From assembly GCA_024516155.1 (NCBI GenBank), contig JAJJXM010000073.1, positions 224,179 through 288,178 of the forward strand: a DNA stretch of 64,000 nucleotides. Direction: 5' to 3'. The stretch's first letter is position 1. Every line of letters begins with the position of its first letter. The notes beneath the pieces are model-generated. The model had not been told where the DNA came from. It did not search any database and saw nothing but the letters and a program-made list of their open reading frames with translations. The position numbers and the translations under genes were made by a program. Source of the stretch: Pyronema omphalodes. Lineage: Eukaryota > Ascomycota > Pezizomycetes > Pezizales > Pyronemataceae. Shown in pieces: positions 47,801 to 60,524 of the stretch.

Positions 47801-50800
47801 GTTGAACCGCTTTGAGCGGATACTAATAGCCCAGTATTTCCGCAATCATTTGGTATGTTGACGTCGATTAAGCTTGGGTCATACGACAGCAATAAGCGTA
47901 CAATATCATCGCGGGCACTGTTTTGCGCTGCATAAATTAAAGCTGTATTTCCGCTTGTTCCTTTATGATTCAAATTGACATGGCACCTTTCCAATATTAA
48001 GTGAATAACGTTAATATTTCCTCCCCGAATAGCGTGTAGAAAAGCCGGACTACCGACACCGACGGGAAATTTGCCATTGGTAATGGTTCTCTGAATCAGC
48101 CTGCATACGGCGTCCAGACTTCCATTGTAGGCAGCTACAAATAATAGCTTGGCGTTATGCTCATCCTCCAGATTTATTTCGATATTGGGGGTTTCGAGTA
48201 GTAAGTTGATGACACTATTTTGATTGCCAATCGTCGCAAGCAGTAATGGCGAGGCACCGGGTTTGAACTGCGCATTGATATCTGAGGGACCGCTGTCAAT
48301 CAATGTTTGCACAATGTTTTGAACACCATAGATTGATGCAATATGTAAACCCGAAATAGATACATTGCTGCTGTTGACTAGAGCGCCTTTCATTTCGCCC
48401 TCGTCAAGATAAGACAAGCGTTTGACTGGCCATACCGGAGTGCAAAGTTGGTCTTCCGCAATCAGAATTGGCCATGTACGGAGGTTCCCCGAAATACACT
48501 GCAGACCCCCGTTACTTGACAGAAACTTGATTCCAAGTTCTTCGACTTTATCATTAGGCGCTGCTATTACATGGTGGCTCCAGTTACAGATTGCATAGTC
48601 GAGAAATGCGTACTTCTCCAGAGTTGCTCTGCCAACGTTAAATAGCCGATCCGCCGTGTTTCCAGGTCCTGGCTCTGTACTCGAATCCACAATGCTCAAG
48701 GCCGATTCATCCCAGAACCCATCGGTGGATGAATAGTTGAAGTTCATGTAAGTCAGACAGGAAACAGCAAGTTCCTCGTGACCATTCTGAAACAAATTGC
48801 CATCGTCGTATTCGGAACACAAATAATCCTGAAGTGATTTGTGCACTAGTCTGACAGTTGAAGTTTCTTTGTCCAGGATCACAAGGCCAAGGCAAAAGTC
48901 GATTATTTGTGACGTCGTTAGAGCACGCTGATCATCGTATTCGGTGTCGTTCGGGTGGGTAGCAAGAGCATGTCGAAGTTCATCGATAGATAATGGCCTT
49001 ACCGCAAGGAATATCCACTGGACGATTTTCATCGCATGCTTTGATTTGGATTTCTGCCGATTTATTCTTTTCAGAGTAACTTCAAAGGCGTCCTCGAGGC
49101 CTTCGGGCATCGTGTTGAGAGCCTCTTGCCTATCCCGTGGGGTGGCACACTCTAAAACACTCTGTATCTGAAGAGCCGGTAATAGAAACCTGGAAAATAC
49201 ACACAGTCAGCCAGTTCTCAATGCCGGGATGAATTTCGGGGCCTCTGAGGAGCAAACTGACATTCCATTTGAAGAGCTGAGGATTTTTGCGATTACCGTC
49301 TCCTTAAACTCTTCTGTCATGGCAACACCGCTGACATCGTTTTCCAACTCTTGGCGGACGTATTTTGCAATATCTTCCTGGTTTGCCTCCAATTCAATAA
49401 TACATGCCAGATCTTTAACAAAGTCAAGGTTGATATACTCATTGACATGATGCCTAGCAGTGACGAGTATGCGGACCGAATACTGGTTAAGCTTGAGAGC
49501 GTTTGATAATGCTTTCAGCGACTGTAGGAGGAACCTTCTTCTATCGTCCCGACACTCGTCCAGAGCATCTATGCAGATATAAGACTTGGCGGAGAGTCTC
49601 AAAATCTGCGAGAGGAACTCGGTAGCTTCGGTGGTTTCGAGTGGCTTCTTCTCCCGCTTTCTCTTTAACAGTTTGTGAATGACGTCACGGGGTAGTCCTT
49701 TCGAGCGATAGTACAGTTTGAAAACTGCTTGCCTTAGCAGAGCTCCGATCATGTTTTCCAGGGTTTGGTGGCTGTCATTATCATAATCGCAGTAAAGCCA
49801 GGTGAGACAGAAGTCGTCTTCAAATTCGAAAGCATCTTGTATGTGATCAACGATGAGGGAACTGTAATTGCAGTTTACATCAGCAATGGCTCGCTCAATC
49901 TTAGCTGTGGACTTGCATACAAGATGACGGATTTTCCAGCGCCAGGGATTCCATAGATACCCAGTATACTGTTCTCGAAAGATTCCTCACTTCCTTGACT
50001 ATAGTCTTTCCATTTCATGAACTGCTCTGTCCGTAAAAACCAATCGCCGGTGCCTTCCGCTCTACTTCGACGAATATCGTGATGTCTTATCTGGGGATCT
50101 ATTGAAGAAATCCATTCCAAGAGTTCACTAACCTCGGATTCTATGGGCTCAAATTGAATCAGTTTCTGAACTAGCGGCTATGTAAGGATATTTTCCAAAA
50201 AATCTGGATTCCTACCTGTCAAGTGCCTCCGGATGCCCTGCAAGGTTATCAATGTAGAATGCTGCATTTTTGTATTCGACTGAGAAACCTCTTTTATAGC
50301 AGAGAGAACCCCCAGATTCTGTTCGGACATCCGCAGGACCATGTCCATATCCGAGGATGTCTTGGCAAGGAGGTTACTATTGGGTAAATTGAATCATGAG
50401 CATAGGTATACTAGATAATTGACAAGCGCATCGGGACAAATACGAACCAATTTGAAACGTGTAGTGAAAACTCAAATATTCGTGCATATCGATGTAATGT
50501 ATTCACTAGTTGCTGACATTCCTCTTTCTGGAAAGGCCATTTTCCGCGCTGCATGAGGTGATCAAACTTGCTGCTGTGCTTTGATATTCCGACTTTGACA
50601 AGCTTCTTGTAAAGGTCTTCGATGATGCTTTGGCAGGATCCTATCACAGAAAAAAACACAGCATTGTCATCGAATGAGATCTTTTTTGTTTCTTCGCCTC
50701 GAAGAAAGCCCACTAGCTGTTCCAACACTCCCTGGAGAGATTGTATTTCTGTATAAAGGTCCTGGGCTTCCTTCTCCGCTGACTTTACATCGCTGACATA

Positions 50801-50890
50801 TTTGCCGATGGCAACGCCGATCTGAATTGTGAGGCTGAGGAACCCTGCAATTCCAGTGGAGACGCTAAAGGGATCCATTGAATCATGCAA
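44893..50890 (-). CDS. NLR-like STAND protein: HeLo-like N-terminus, NACHT, 27 ankyrin repeats
   Basis: Five minus-strand exons: 50890-50448, 50376-50216, 50170-49921, 49861-49262 and 49189-44893, together 1,916 residues (four fewer from the alternative ATG at 50878). Residues 1-~200 resemble the fungal STAND N-terminal helical domain (HeLo-like, PF17111 type), beginning MDPFSVSTGIAGFLSL. The NACHT NTPase has Walker A GIPGAGKS at 275-282 and Walker B YICIDALDE at 379-387, followed by a helical region with the HKSLQDYL motif. Ankyrin repeats run from about 764 to 1688. A Ser/Thr/Pro-rich tail of 228 residues ends in a basic segment (RRGVRGSLSKVKNKLKFW). Family knowledge: such proteins sense non-self through the repeats and trigger membrane-directed cell death. 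All four junctions keep frame; intron 1 uses an unusual GTTCGT donor. Motifs are intact, so it is probably functional. Confidence 0.88.
46282..47520 (-). repeat. Dimeric higher-order ankyrin repeat block
   Basis: Within the NLR-like gene, ankyrin repeats 9-20 alternate between type A (ending NCQEKxYGH) and type B (ending VNLAxKSGD), making six tandem units of ~69 codons (~207 bp). Repeats 21-23 are B-like only, and repeats 1-8 and 24-27 are single and more diverged. Confidence 0.8.
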
Positions 50891-53305
50891 TGATACTCGG
50901 TCTACGATGTCTGTAGAAGCGTCGATTGTTCTAGAGGATTGGCCGGGCTGCGTAATCTGGGGGTGTATGTGTCAACGCACGCGAGAGAGACACTTACAGA
51001 GTTTAAATTCTCGAGAACGACCCCGCATCGAAATTGCTTGGCATTTCATTCCAATCGTTCAAAGGGCTAACTGCAGGGTTATATGGCATTCTTTTTTCAG
51101 GAGCAGAATCAATTGGCTCAGGGTGTTACACGATGCACTAGGTGCCTTAAGTCCCGACTCAAACAGCAACCAATCAAGCCCAAACAAATCTAAGAAGTAC
51201 CACCGGAGGGTTTTCAACACAGATAGATAACCCACGACGAGGGAATAAAAGTACTGACTTCATGGGATGATTCAGGAATAGGATGAACAATAGTAGGAAC
51301 ACAGGGAGTTATATACCCGTCGTACTACCCAAAAAGCAGTTACAAGCCGGTAAAAAAAATACGGTACCCTGTCGAACCGGCAGGAATATGGCCGCTCTCC
51401 GGTATTTCACGATGCTGAGAAACAGAAAATACTTGATTTGGTTACGAAGGACGAACATACACGCCGTATAATTTGGGAATCAATCTGAATATTGGCGTAA
51501 AATACGCCAGTCCCGCAAGTCCTGCGAACTCAGCGATAAAAGTCAGTAGGCTACCACAAACAAATTCCGTAAAACAAGTTGCCCGCTCATAAGGCATGAT
51601 CACTATCAATCACTCACATTTCCGTATATTTCTTAGTCTGTATACAAAATCACTGTCATCACCAACGATTTTGATAGCGCACCCGATGTAGGATGCCCTC
51701 TGAGTACATACCCGAGGACATCACTGCAGCGATGTTAGACGCCCATCGTGTGCGGGTTCGACTTTAGATAGCGGTTTCCATAGTTTTCAAACAACCCTCG
51801 CGCTTCAGCCTCAACAGCCTGTGCTTACCTCATATCTTTGGGAGGGAAATGATTGGGAAAATATACAAGAAACAGAATAAAGAAAATGGATCTTTACCGG
51901 ACAACAGTTGATGAAGAGCATAAGGTACAGAAGGGGCGATGATATCAAAAATTGCACGGATGTAGCTCGAAGATTGCGACAAGCTTTTCTGCTTTTTTGC
52001 ATTCAAGAAGTTGGCTTTGATGTATTCTATTGCTTTTTACAAGGAAGTTCTTTCTGGATCTAAGAGAATTTTACTACACTGCATTCCAGACATATTTTGT
52101 TTGGGTCAATAACCCAACCAAGTCATCATTTCATCAAAGACTTCCCTTACTCGTACCAGAGAATGACGTACCGAACTATTTCATCCGTAAAAAAAAAGAT
52201 GGGTATGCAGAATGGCGACTAAAATAAGCCTGCTGAATCTTATAATTGAACAAGTCGGTGTTGATTCACTCTATTGCTTAGCAGAAGCAACTCCAATCCA
52301 GAAAATGTCACAACTAACGATCCTAACTTTCTTCATCTCGATGAGGAAGAATAAAACCTCACCGTCGTCCTGTCATCATTGTCAGTCACGTACATGACAA
52401 CCCCCTCCCCCCCCGGAAGAATAGGACCCATGCGGTTCCATGTCTTCATCTAAACTAACTTCCAGGTTGAACCCATATCCTCTTCAACCTTAATCAGAGA
52501 TGTATCAATCAATCTGATATATACAGCCTGAGATCACAGTTATCTGAATAGGGCTCTGAAGATCTAAGTGGATATGGCGATACCTAGTGTTCGGGCTGGT
52601 TTTAGCAGAGTGATTCGTATGATAAGGGGGCGAGGGGGTAGGTGGGAGGGGGGAGTGTTTGGAAAGATATGCTGAATTGTTATTTGAGATCTTAGAAGGA
52701 ATCCAGAATGAGGGGGAAATGGAGTAAAAGCGGATGGGGGTGCTGAATTGAAGGGTTTTGTTGTTTCTTTATCCACTTTTCAGTTTTTGATTCCTTTTAT
52801 TGGTTTTAAGGGGAAAAATACTTTCCGTTTATATCAAGCACGGTTTTATAGATGAATTCAGAAGGTTATGTTACCGCTGGATGATGCTAGTGGTGTCAAC
52901 TGCAAAGATTGGGACTTCGGAAGTGCATACAGTGCGGGATAGACTAGGTACAGTTGGATTTTCTAGTCTTGGTGGTGGTAATAGTAATGACAGAACAGAT
53001 GATTATAAGGTTCTTCAGAGTTTAGGGTAAACTGAGTGAAGCATTTGGTAATCGTTTTATCAATGTGAATTGCTAGTGGTTTATATCCTTAAGATAAGTG
53101 TTCACATATGTCTCAGTGGTGATATGTCGTAATAACGAGTTTTTGGATGCTTTTTTGGGCCCACTTCTTGAGAAACTCATTTTTCTTTCTATTAAAATCG
53201 AATATTTACAGTTAAAAAAAATTAACGCCAGACCGCACAACTCCAAAACACTTTTGCTATCCTAGCCCGTACAATTCACGAAACTAACCGTGACTCTGAA
53301 CCGGC
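50891..53305. other. Intergenic region upstream of the NLR-like gene
   Basis: No supported gene. The first few hundred bases are the NLR promoter and leader. Short ORFs at 50829-51230, 52030-52227 and 52564-52776 have no recognisable features. Confidence 0.5.
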
Positions 53306-54292
53306 CTAGGCCACAGTTTCCCAAAATTTGATCAACGATCCTAGCACCTCACCCGGAGGTGCCGACCTCCCTGATAACCATTCAACAGCAGCGGCTCCTG
53401 CTTTTATTGCTGTTTTCCAAACACTTACCTTATCTGTTTTTGCACCGCGATCTGCCAACATCGTCCACATATCCGGTCCAGAATTCGCCTCTATGGCCAG
53501 CCTTAAACACTCCGTATCAACATCCACCTCTTTATCCTTTAATATCGTTTCAACAACGTTATTTTCACCAGCCTTGATTGCGGCATATACACCCTCCAGC
53601 ACCGTATCATTCCGATCCTTGCCCCACTTGGCCCCTCTCTCATATAGTAGTTCCACCAGCTGTAAGTCCTCACCACCAAGTAGTCGAGCCGGTATCAGAC
53701 ACTCCTTCGCATCGAGCTGTTCCCGAAAGTGCGCTTCGTAGTCCAGTAGAAATACACTCGTGAGGAACCGTGCTGTAAATATCCTCGTCAAGTCCTCGGG
53801 GTCGTCCTTATGCGAGTGTAGATATCGTAGCCGGAGATGCCGCCCGGTCAAGATGGCATTCAGGTTCTTGGCGCAGACTGCGAGGGATGGATTTAGAGCA
53901 AGCAGAAAGATATTCTGCAGTAACTCGGTAGGAAGGTTGGTAAGCGTTGGTTTGAGAGGGCGACGCTGGGGAGGGACCGATTTCTTTGGTCGACGTTGGA
54001 GGGGTCTTGGTGTTCGATGTGGTGAGCTTCCGGTGCTGGAGTAGGTTGCGGATGAGGAGGCCTTGGATGAAGAACGGCGCGGGGATGAAAGTGTGCTTTT
54101 TCTGGACGAGGCAATTGAGGAAGAGCGGTATGATCCGTGTCGCCGCGATGAAGCCGTGGGGTACGGTGAAACTGAGTCGCGAGCTGAGGACTGCGTGGGA
54201 GTGAAGCAGAAGCGAGGACTCGGATCTTTGCTCTTTTTATTGCTGCCGACGAGATGGCCGCGCAGATTTCGCCCTGGGTTAACCCAACCCAT
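53306..54292 (-). CDS. F-box-like protein with ankyrin-like C-terminal half
   Basis: Single-exon gene, 328 residues. Residues 1-115 are Ser/Arg/Pro-rich, basic and disordered. An F-box-like motif occupies about 116-160 (LTNLPTELLQNIFLLALNPS...), in the form common in ascomycete proteins. The C-terminal half is helical with ankyrin-like spacing (AAIKAGENNVVETILKDKEVDVD, LRLAIEANSGPDMWTMLADRGAK). F-box proteins usually bring substrates to Skp1-cullin ubiquitin ligases; here that is an inference, and many fungal F-box-like proteins lack a known ligase role. The start ATG is the first in the frame. It is oriented like the NLR-like gene but 2.4 kb upstream of it, so co-transcription is unlikely. 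Confidence 0.72.
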   Translation of the reverse strand: MGWVNPGRNLRGHLVGSNKKSKDPSPRFCFTPTQSSARDSVSPYPTASSRRHGSYRSSSIASSRKSTLSSPRRSSSKASSSATYSSTGSSPHRTPRPLQRRPKKSVPPQRRPLKPTLTNLPTELLQNIFLLALNPSLAVCAKNLNAILTGRHLRLRYLHSHKDDPEDLTRIFTARFLTSVFLLDYEAHFREQLDAKECLIPARLLGGEDLQLVELLYERGAKWGKDRNDTVLEGVYAAIKAGENNVVETILKDKEVDVDTECLRLAIEANSGPDMWTMLADRGAKTDKVSVWKTAIKAGAAAVEWLSGRSAPPGEVLGSLIKFWETVA

Positions 54293-57200
54293 CGATTAAG
54301 CACTTCGGAAAGAGTTAGTTGCACTGGAGTGATCTTGCGCGTTCGGAAAGTGCTGAAGATCGCAGTTGAGCAGGGCGATAGGTTGGAGAAAAAACCAAAA
54401 TGTTGCATGTAGCGTGAAAAGATACGGGAGCTATGTAGGGAAGTTAGGTCGACTGTCGTAGTTCGCGTGGGGTACCGGTAAGGTAGTGCATGTGGCGTCC
54501 AGGATGTCGGAAAAAGCATGCGCAGCGCACGTAAAAACATAGCACTGCTCTTCTGTCATTTTCGGGGCAACATCACCCGGCTCGCAGCAAGATGAATCGA
54601 ATAATTTGAGATACATCGATCACACATGTGGTTGACCAAATCCATTCATACCTACTGACAGATTGTAGTATTGATGTTATCCCGCTCGACATAACGCAAA
54701 AGTAATGACAATAATCGTTATAGCGAGCAAGTGCGATGCATTGAGAATTATAACAGAAATCGCATTTCCGCATTAGTTTGCTGATATCGAAAGGTACAAT
54801 ACAGTACACTGGACTTGAACACTAGTGTCCGCGGCCATGATGCTGCAACGACGTGGAAGGATTGAAGCTCATGGATCGCAAAACAATAATCATAAGCGAG
54901 AGACTCAGAATAGATCATTGGCAAAATCTAATGACAATTGCTGTTGAAGGGTAAAAATATCTGATCAAATCCTTACTACATTTCACCAGCAGATCTTAAA
55001 ATCTTTGGCCACAAACAACAGATACAGCTGCTCCTCATCGTCTTGCCCGAGTTTTTGTCTCATTATATCAATTTGATACTGACAGTTTTTGCCACACCTG
55101 CCTAGGCGTACTATCCCTCAGGAGTTGAGACGCCGTATTCTATCCTCTATATCAACGTCAGGGAACCTCTCGACGCCACCGATGACGGCGCTTTCATCTC
55201 TGTCATAGTAATAATTGACGTGCGGTGAGTACAGCATACAAATAGAGAGCACCGACATATGTTAGATACGGCAATTTAAGAAATCAGAATATGTTGTACA
55301 ATAAAAATTGGGAAGGTCTATCAGTACAGCAACCATCAACGGCATGAAATGTATGTTTGTGTCGGTGTGCTCCGGGAAACTGCGTTTGCAGAAGACGCGC
55401 GGTTATGCCTGCAATATCACTATTATAGTTATACTAAAGCGCACTATTCGCCTGATGGACGTCACAGCTTAGCCAGCTTTGGATAACTCCATCTCCCCGA
55501 ACTCTGGCAGCCAGCCAACAAGATGATGTTTGCTGAAACCCTCAGCGAGCCTCAAACAAAATATCAGTCTAGAGATTGGGTAAGTGCGCGATCTGGTACT
55601 GTACTCAGTTGGAAATGTCAGCTGTCGAAGTCAAAACTATCCCGACCATACCTTCGCTCGGTCACATCATCGTACCGATGTCTGATAATATTCGTGACCT
55701 TCGACGTCCCGTGGTTACACCTTCTTCTCTCCACTGCTCCACCTCCACGACTTGCGTAGCCCTTGATGTGACTAACACAACCGCTTATTCCCAGCTTTCG
55801 TTGGGATTCGTGTCGGCCATTGTCTTGAAAGACTGACGTGGATTAAAGCGAATCCTGATGACAGTTCAGTTCCTACCTTCAAGAAACGTCATACAACTTG
55901 AAATATCGCCCGTCGGTACGTGTGCAGGACGTAAGGACGCTATCTACGGTGGGGCCAAAAAGTTACGAGGACGGATATCTCGAGTACTCGTCACGGTCAA
56001 GGGGTGGTTACGCGGACGGTGAGCGTCTATGAGTGATGACGCATAACAGAATGATGCGGCAGATAGAAAAGCGGTCCGTTGCAACTGAATCCGGCTGACT
56101 TTATAGTCAAGTGATGGATCTATCATGATGGGGTTTATTACACAGTATGCTGATTACGTCGTCCCACGTGGCTTTGAAGGCGTGTGCCGCAAGCTCGATG
56201 GAGCGGGAGGACACATGTTGACGAACTATGATAATTTATGGATAGTTGTCGTGCGCAAGATGGATCCACGTGCGTCGAAGAATGACGCAAGCGTGCTGGT
56301 GCTGATGATGATGATTCGACAAATGACGAAGAAAAACTTCGGCTGGGGAAGCACTGACATACAGCGTTTTCCATCTGGTAGTGGGATTCGCGGCAAAATA
56401 GACAGCATCTCGCAATTCGATGGAGTGTAGTGGAGAACACGACAACTGATCACTAAATGGTCAGTATTGTAGCGGCACCAAGGTAGTGTAGAAAGAAACT
56501 TCGCCGGGCCGCTATGGGAACTATAAGAACCCCTTCATTCCCACATGGACACTTCTTGCTATCCATCTTCGTGTTTATTTGCTTGCGTTGATGGAAGGCG
56601 TCAAAGAGTTTATCACATTCCGACTTTCCACAGCCATTGTGTTTAATGGCCTTGCAATCTACACCTGAACCACGAGAGCTTTAATGGCAATTTTCAGTTT
56701 CGTCTTCCTCTACTGATCACGTAAAAATACAACAACCTTGGCACACTGGAAACCGGATGGAGAATACGTGACGTATAGTTTGAAAATCCTCGCAGTTAGC
56801 GATACTACATGTAGAAGACATTAATCCTACACGGCAGCCCTAGGGCGTGGAGGGCGACACCAAGCAAGTGCCGCTCACGCCGGAAATAATCACACAGATT
56901 CCGGCATAGTACTCCACAACCACAACAAAGCAGATTGATGCGTTTTTGCATATTCCCAAATTGACCCCGCTGGAAAACGCTTGTACGCATGCACGACAAT
57001 TGCCAGGATACTAGTCTTCAAGGCCCTGTACTCTGTATAGCAGACGAAGAAAATGTGTCAGTGCCTTGGAACACGAACCTTGTAATAGATGTTGCCCAGA
57101 CGAATCGCAGATACGATCCACCCCCCCACCCCTACTCAGAGCTTCATGCAACTGGAGAGCCTTCCCAATGTTTTTGCTATCATCATTGAATCGACCTACC

Positions 57201-57379
57201 ATGACCTTTGCATGACAGACACAACATTGTCAGAATCAAAGTCATGATTCTGATACGAATCGCCCCAGGACCCTATGGTTCATGAGATGGTTATAAAATC
57301 GGTGCATAAATGATGAATAAATCTCGAAATTTCCCCACCAAATCGTAATCCAGGTTTATTACCTGTCTATAATCTTATT
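54293..57379. other. Intergenic region
   Basis: No firmly supported gene. An ATG at 55523 starts a frame that would continue across a 29-bp GTAAGT...CAG gap to 55836, but the gap is too short for a normal intron. ORFs on both strands at 56125-56440 overlap each other. Confidence 0.45.
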
Positions 57380-57740
57380 GGGTATTTCTTACGATCTATT
57401 TAATTCATGTTTACGTTTTATTTACAATCCTACTTGAATGACACTTATTCGTTATTTAAAATGCCACTTAGAAGTCATTTATTTATTATTTACAACCCCT
57501 CTTAAACATTATTCATATATTATTTACAGCCTCACTTAAATGTCATTTATTTATTATTTACCGCTCACTTCAACGACATTTATTTATTCTTTCCACTGCT
57601 ACTTAGAGATGATTGATTCATTATTTACCATGCCATTTAAACGTCATTTATTTATCATTTACAACCCCACTTCAACAGCATTTATGATTTGTTTATTTAT
57701 TATATAGAATGCGTGCACAAGTCACATTTATTCATCGGTT
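57380..57740. repeat. AT-rich ~50-bp degenerate minisatellite
   Basis: Seven or eight decayed copies of a unit containing CATTTATTTATTATTTACAA followed by CC(C)CACTTAAA(C/T)G. AT-rich, next to the AT-hook gene relic. Confidence 0.75.
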
Positions 57741-57970
57741 ACAATTTCCTTTGCATTGTTTGAGATTCTTATTTACATTCAACTTATTTCATCACAGTCG
57801 TGTTTAGACATTTATTCCAAGTTTTTTTTTTTCTGCTTGTGTTGAAAATTTCATATTTACCAACAACTAAAGAAATTCTCTGCGAGGATGAAAACTTTGC
57901 ATCCCTCCTTCGATCTTTTTCATTAATACATATTTAAAAAAAAACACTTTAACTCACAATTATGAAAGTA

Positions 57971-59403
57971 TTAAAATGTTTTTTCCATAAACTCATGCTC
58001 ACAGTCACGCTGTGCTTTGAGTTTTGACTTTGCCTTTTGCAGAATATTAGTAAGCCTTTTTTTCACTTGAAGGTCATTGTTTTGAATAGTTTTGACAGAC
58101 TTTTTGAAGACTCGGCCCCTCAAGGTCCGATGTTGGCTGCTAGTGATATCCTGGGAAACATTCGCAATTTCCTCGGCTACCAGAAGTTCCCCAGTCACTC
58201 CTTCAACAATGGTCCGTGACTTCATAGCTTGACAAGTCTGTCTGGCAGGACGTCCACGCTGGCGCTTAGGACCATATGCTGCTCCTGCCGGTTCAGAAGC
58301 CAGTGGGGAGCTGTTGGGGTTTCTGGTAGCAGTTGGAGATTTTAAAATGCCTTCAATCAATTAGTCCATTGAAACGTGATGGGTAGGAGGCAAGAAATGA
58401 AATCCCATACTGCATAATCATTATCATGGTTATTCTCGGCCTCATTGATCCAGGAGAGGGGTGCCTTGCGAAAAAGGAGGTAATCACTGCAGGACAGCAT
58501 TCCAGGTAATTCGTCTGGGAAGCCTAAAACCCTCCATTGGACATCGCGCTTGTCAGCTGGTTTGACTAGGTAACATTGATCATCGTTGATCGGGAGGGAG
58601 GACGCATTAAGAGATGGAACCGGGCCCAACTGATCGTTGGTGACACAATCAGTTTCCCGAGTGACTCCAGTAGGAGGGTCTTGGATGTAATCGTAGTTTC
58701 TGTTGTTGTCATGTCATCCTTCTTGCAAAATCGGTCGTCGCGAGGGGCAGTAGCCTCTCCTGTGGGGACAGCATTTTCCACTGAAGATTGGATCCAAGGG
58801 GAGGGGCACTCAGGCTCAGCATGATGTTGAGCAGCTGTACTGCTTGTGGCATTTTCACTCTGATAATGTTTAGCACTGTCATCGATAAAGTATCAACAAT
58901 CATGATCTTACCTGTTTGGGACGGTTTGGTCTCCGCAGATAGAACACCCTCTTAGTTGTTCGGCGCCTAGACCTTTGTTCTTTTGAGGCACAGAGTTTAT
59001 CTTGGTCATGCTGGATGCTCTTGCCTGTGCCCGTGTTTGTTGTTTCTCTATCTTCAAGTTTCGGTTCCGAGCGGTGTCTAAACAGATGGATTTCAAGACC
59101 ATTTCGCACACATGCTTCGACCAGCCATATCTTTTCCGGAACTCGGCGTACGTTCCATTGAAAGCCCTATTCCATTCCTTCTGAGACCATTGCGCATATA
59201 CCCGGTCTAGTTGAATTTGGAAATTCAGTTCTAGGTGCTTTGAGACCTCATAACGCCGGGCTTGAACAGCTAGGCGGCAAGACGGGTCAACCCCCATAAC
59301 TTTGTTCAGGTCGTATCGCGGTTGTCGATTTCTTGGTCGTCACCTGTTTTAGTTGCAAAGCGTCGAATGGCTCTGGGTCCATTGGGTATTCATGGTGCGA
59401 CAT
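57971..59403 (-). pseudogene. Broken gene of unknown family with an AT-hook-like motif
   Basis: Protein-like reading frames follow one another on the minus strand but are interrupted. An ATG at 59403 opens MSHHEYPMDPEPF..., which shifts frame at the G5 run (plus-strand 59291-59295) into the long frame 59290-58911. That ends at a GTAAGA site with a possible 36-nt intron. The next stretch (from about 58872) shifts frame again near 58700, runs to a TGA at 58357-58359, and a further frame continues to 57971. The last part has Lys-Arg-Gln-Arg-Gly-Arg-Pro, an AT-hook-like core, and ends in a Lys-rich helix. It could be a decayed host gene, a transposon-derived gene, or a live gene with unusual splicing. 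The family is not recognised. Confidence 0.55.
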
Positions 59404-60524
59404 GGTTTGCTATCGTGTGAATTTTGTGGGGTGGTAAGGGTAATAACCGTGGGAAAGATTTGGTAGTTTTTTCGGGATGGGTGGGTTGTTGCGCGGTGGA
59501 CGTTGAGGATGTAAGTCGGGACTCTGTTGATTTTTGTGTTTTGGAAACCGGTTTCAACAAGCTTTTAGCTTTTGAAGTCGAATTCTCCGTTTACCTGTGT
59601 TGTTTTAGTATGCAAATTTTTCTCCATCGAGCATAATCAAGATTCACCCCTACCAGGGGCATCACCTACTGATCATGATTGACCCCGTGTTGATTATGTC
59701 CCTGCGGCGGTCCACCTCTTCTCAGGCCCGTCACAACTCTGACAGCTAGTCCCCGTTTCTGTTCCAACTTCTTCAGTGCGCCTCATCTCTCGCCTACTAG
59801 TTCCAACCGAAGCTTCCGGCTACTCTTCCAGCCCCCCGAGCTCCTCGGCAGAGCCCAGACTCCACCTTCCCTCACACGCGCCCGAGCTCCCCGGCACAGC
59901 TCCAGCTCCACCCTCCCCCACGCGCGAATCTCCTACCTTCACTCACTTGGAAATCTCCTACCGTGCCCAATGCGCGAATTCTCCTGGAACCCGTCCCTCC
60001 GCCACCAACAATGAGTTCCTAATTCGCCATATGATGAGCATCAAGTAGCAACTTCGACGGCAACCATTTGTACATCTGTAACTACCTGATTATCCCACTG
60101 TTACCACAATCAAGCACAGAGAGGAATGGTGGGGTCCTCAGCCGCTCCACTGGAGGAGCTGGGACAAGGCTTCAGGATTGCCTGGAAGCAGATCGCGAAG
60201 AGAGCGTGTGGACCCGTTCACCAGAATTCATTCTTACACCACCCAGCAAAGAGCGACCCCCCCGTGCCTTTTCAACAACCACGCCGAAATCGCAAGATTT
60301 TATCGCGGATTATTGTTCGGCAGCCCCGAATTACCTATTCGCAGCCTTTCCAGATCAGGCCCTCTCTTTTTCGTTGAGTTTTCATCGAAAAGGAGTTTTC
60401 GGTCCCCTGAGAAAAGCCCCGCGAACCGGTTCCATCAACACCACCCCCCACCCACATCAAATACCATCATTTTAATCGCGGATTCCTTGTCGCTACCGCA
60501 GAAACGACGTATTCCGAGCTTCCG
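59404..60524 (+). other. Probable 5' part of the second LINE plus intergenic sequence
   Basis: No supported gene. From about 59750 the composition turns C-rich like the LINE body (CCCCGAGCTCC, CTCCACCTTCC), so this is probably the element's untranslated 5' region; the exact 5' end cannot be seen. Confidence 0.4.

Noticed and set aside
53893..54540. 215-codon minus-strand ORF overlapping the F-box gene
   Set aside because: Different frame of the same Ser/Arg/Pro-rich stretch; the F-box frame explains the sequence better.
55523..55836. Two open segments that would join in frame across GTAAGT...CAG
   Set aside because: The gap is only about 29 bp, too short for a fungal intron, and the product matches nothing I recognise.
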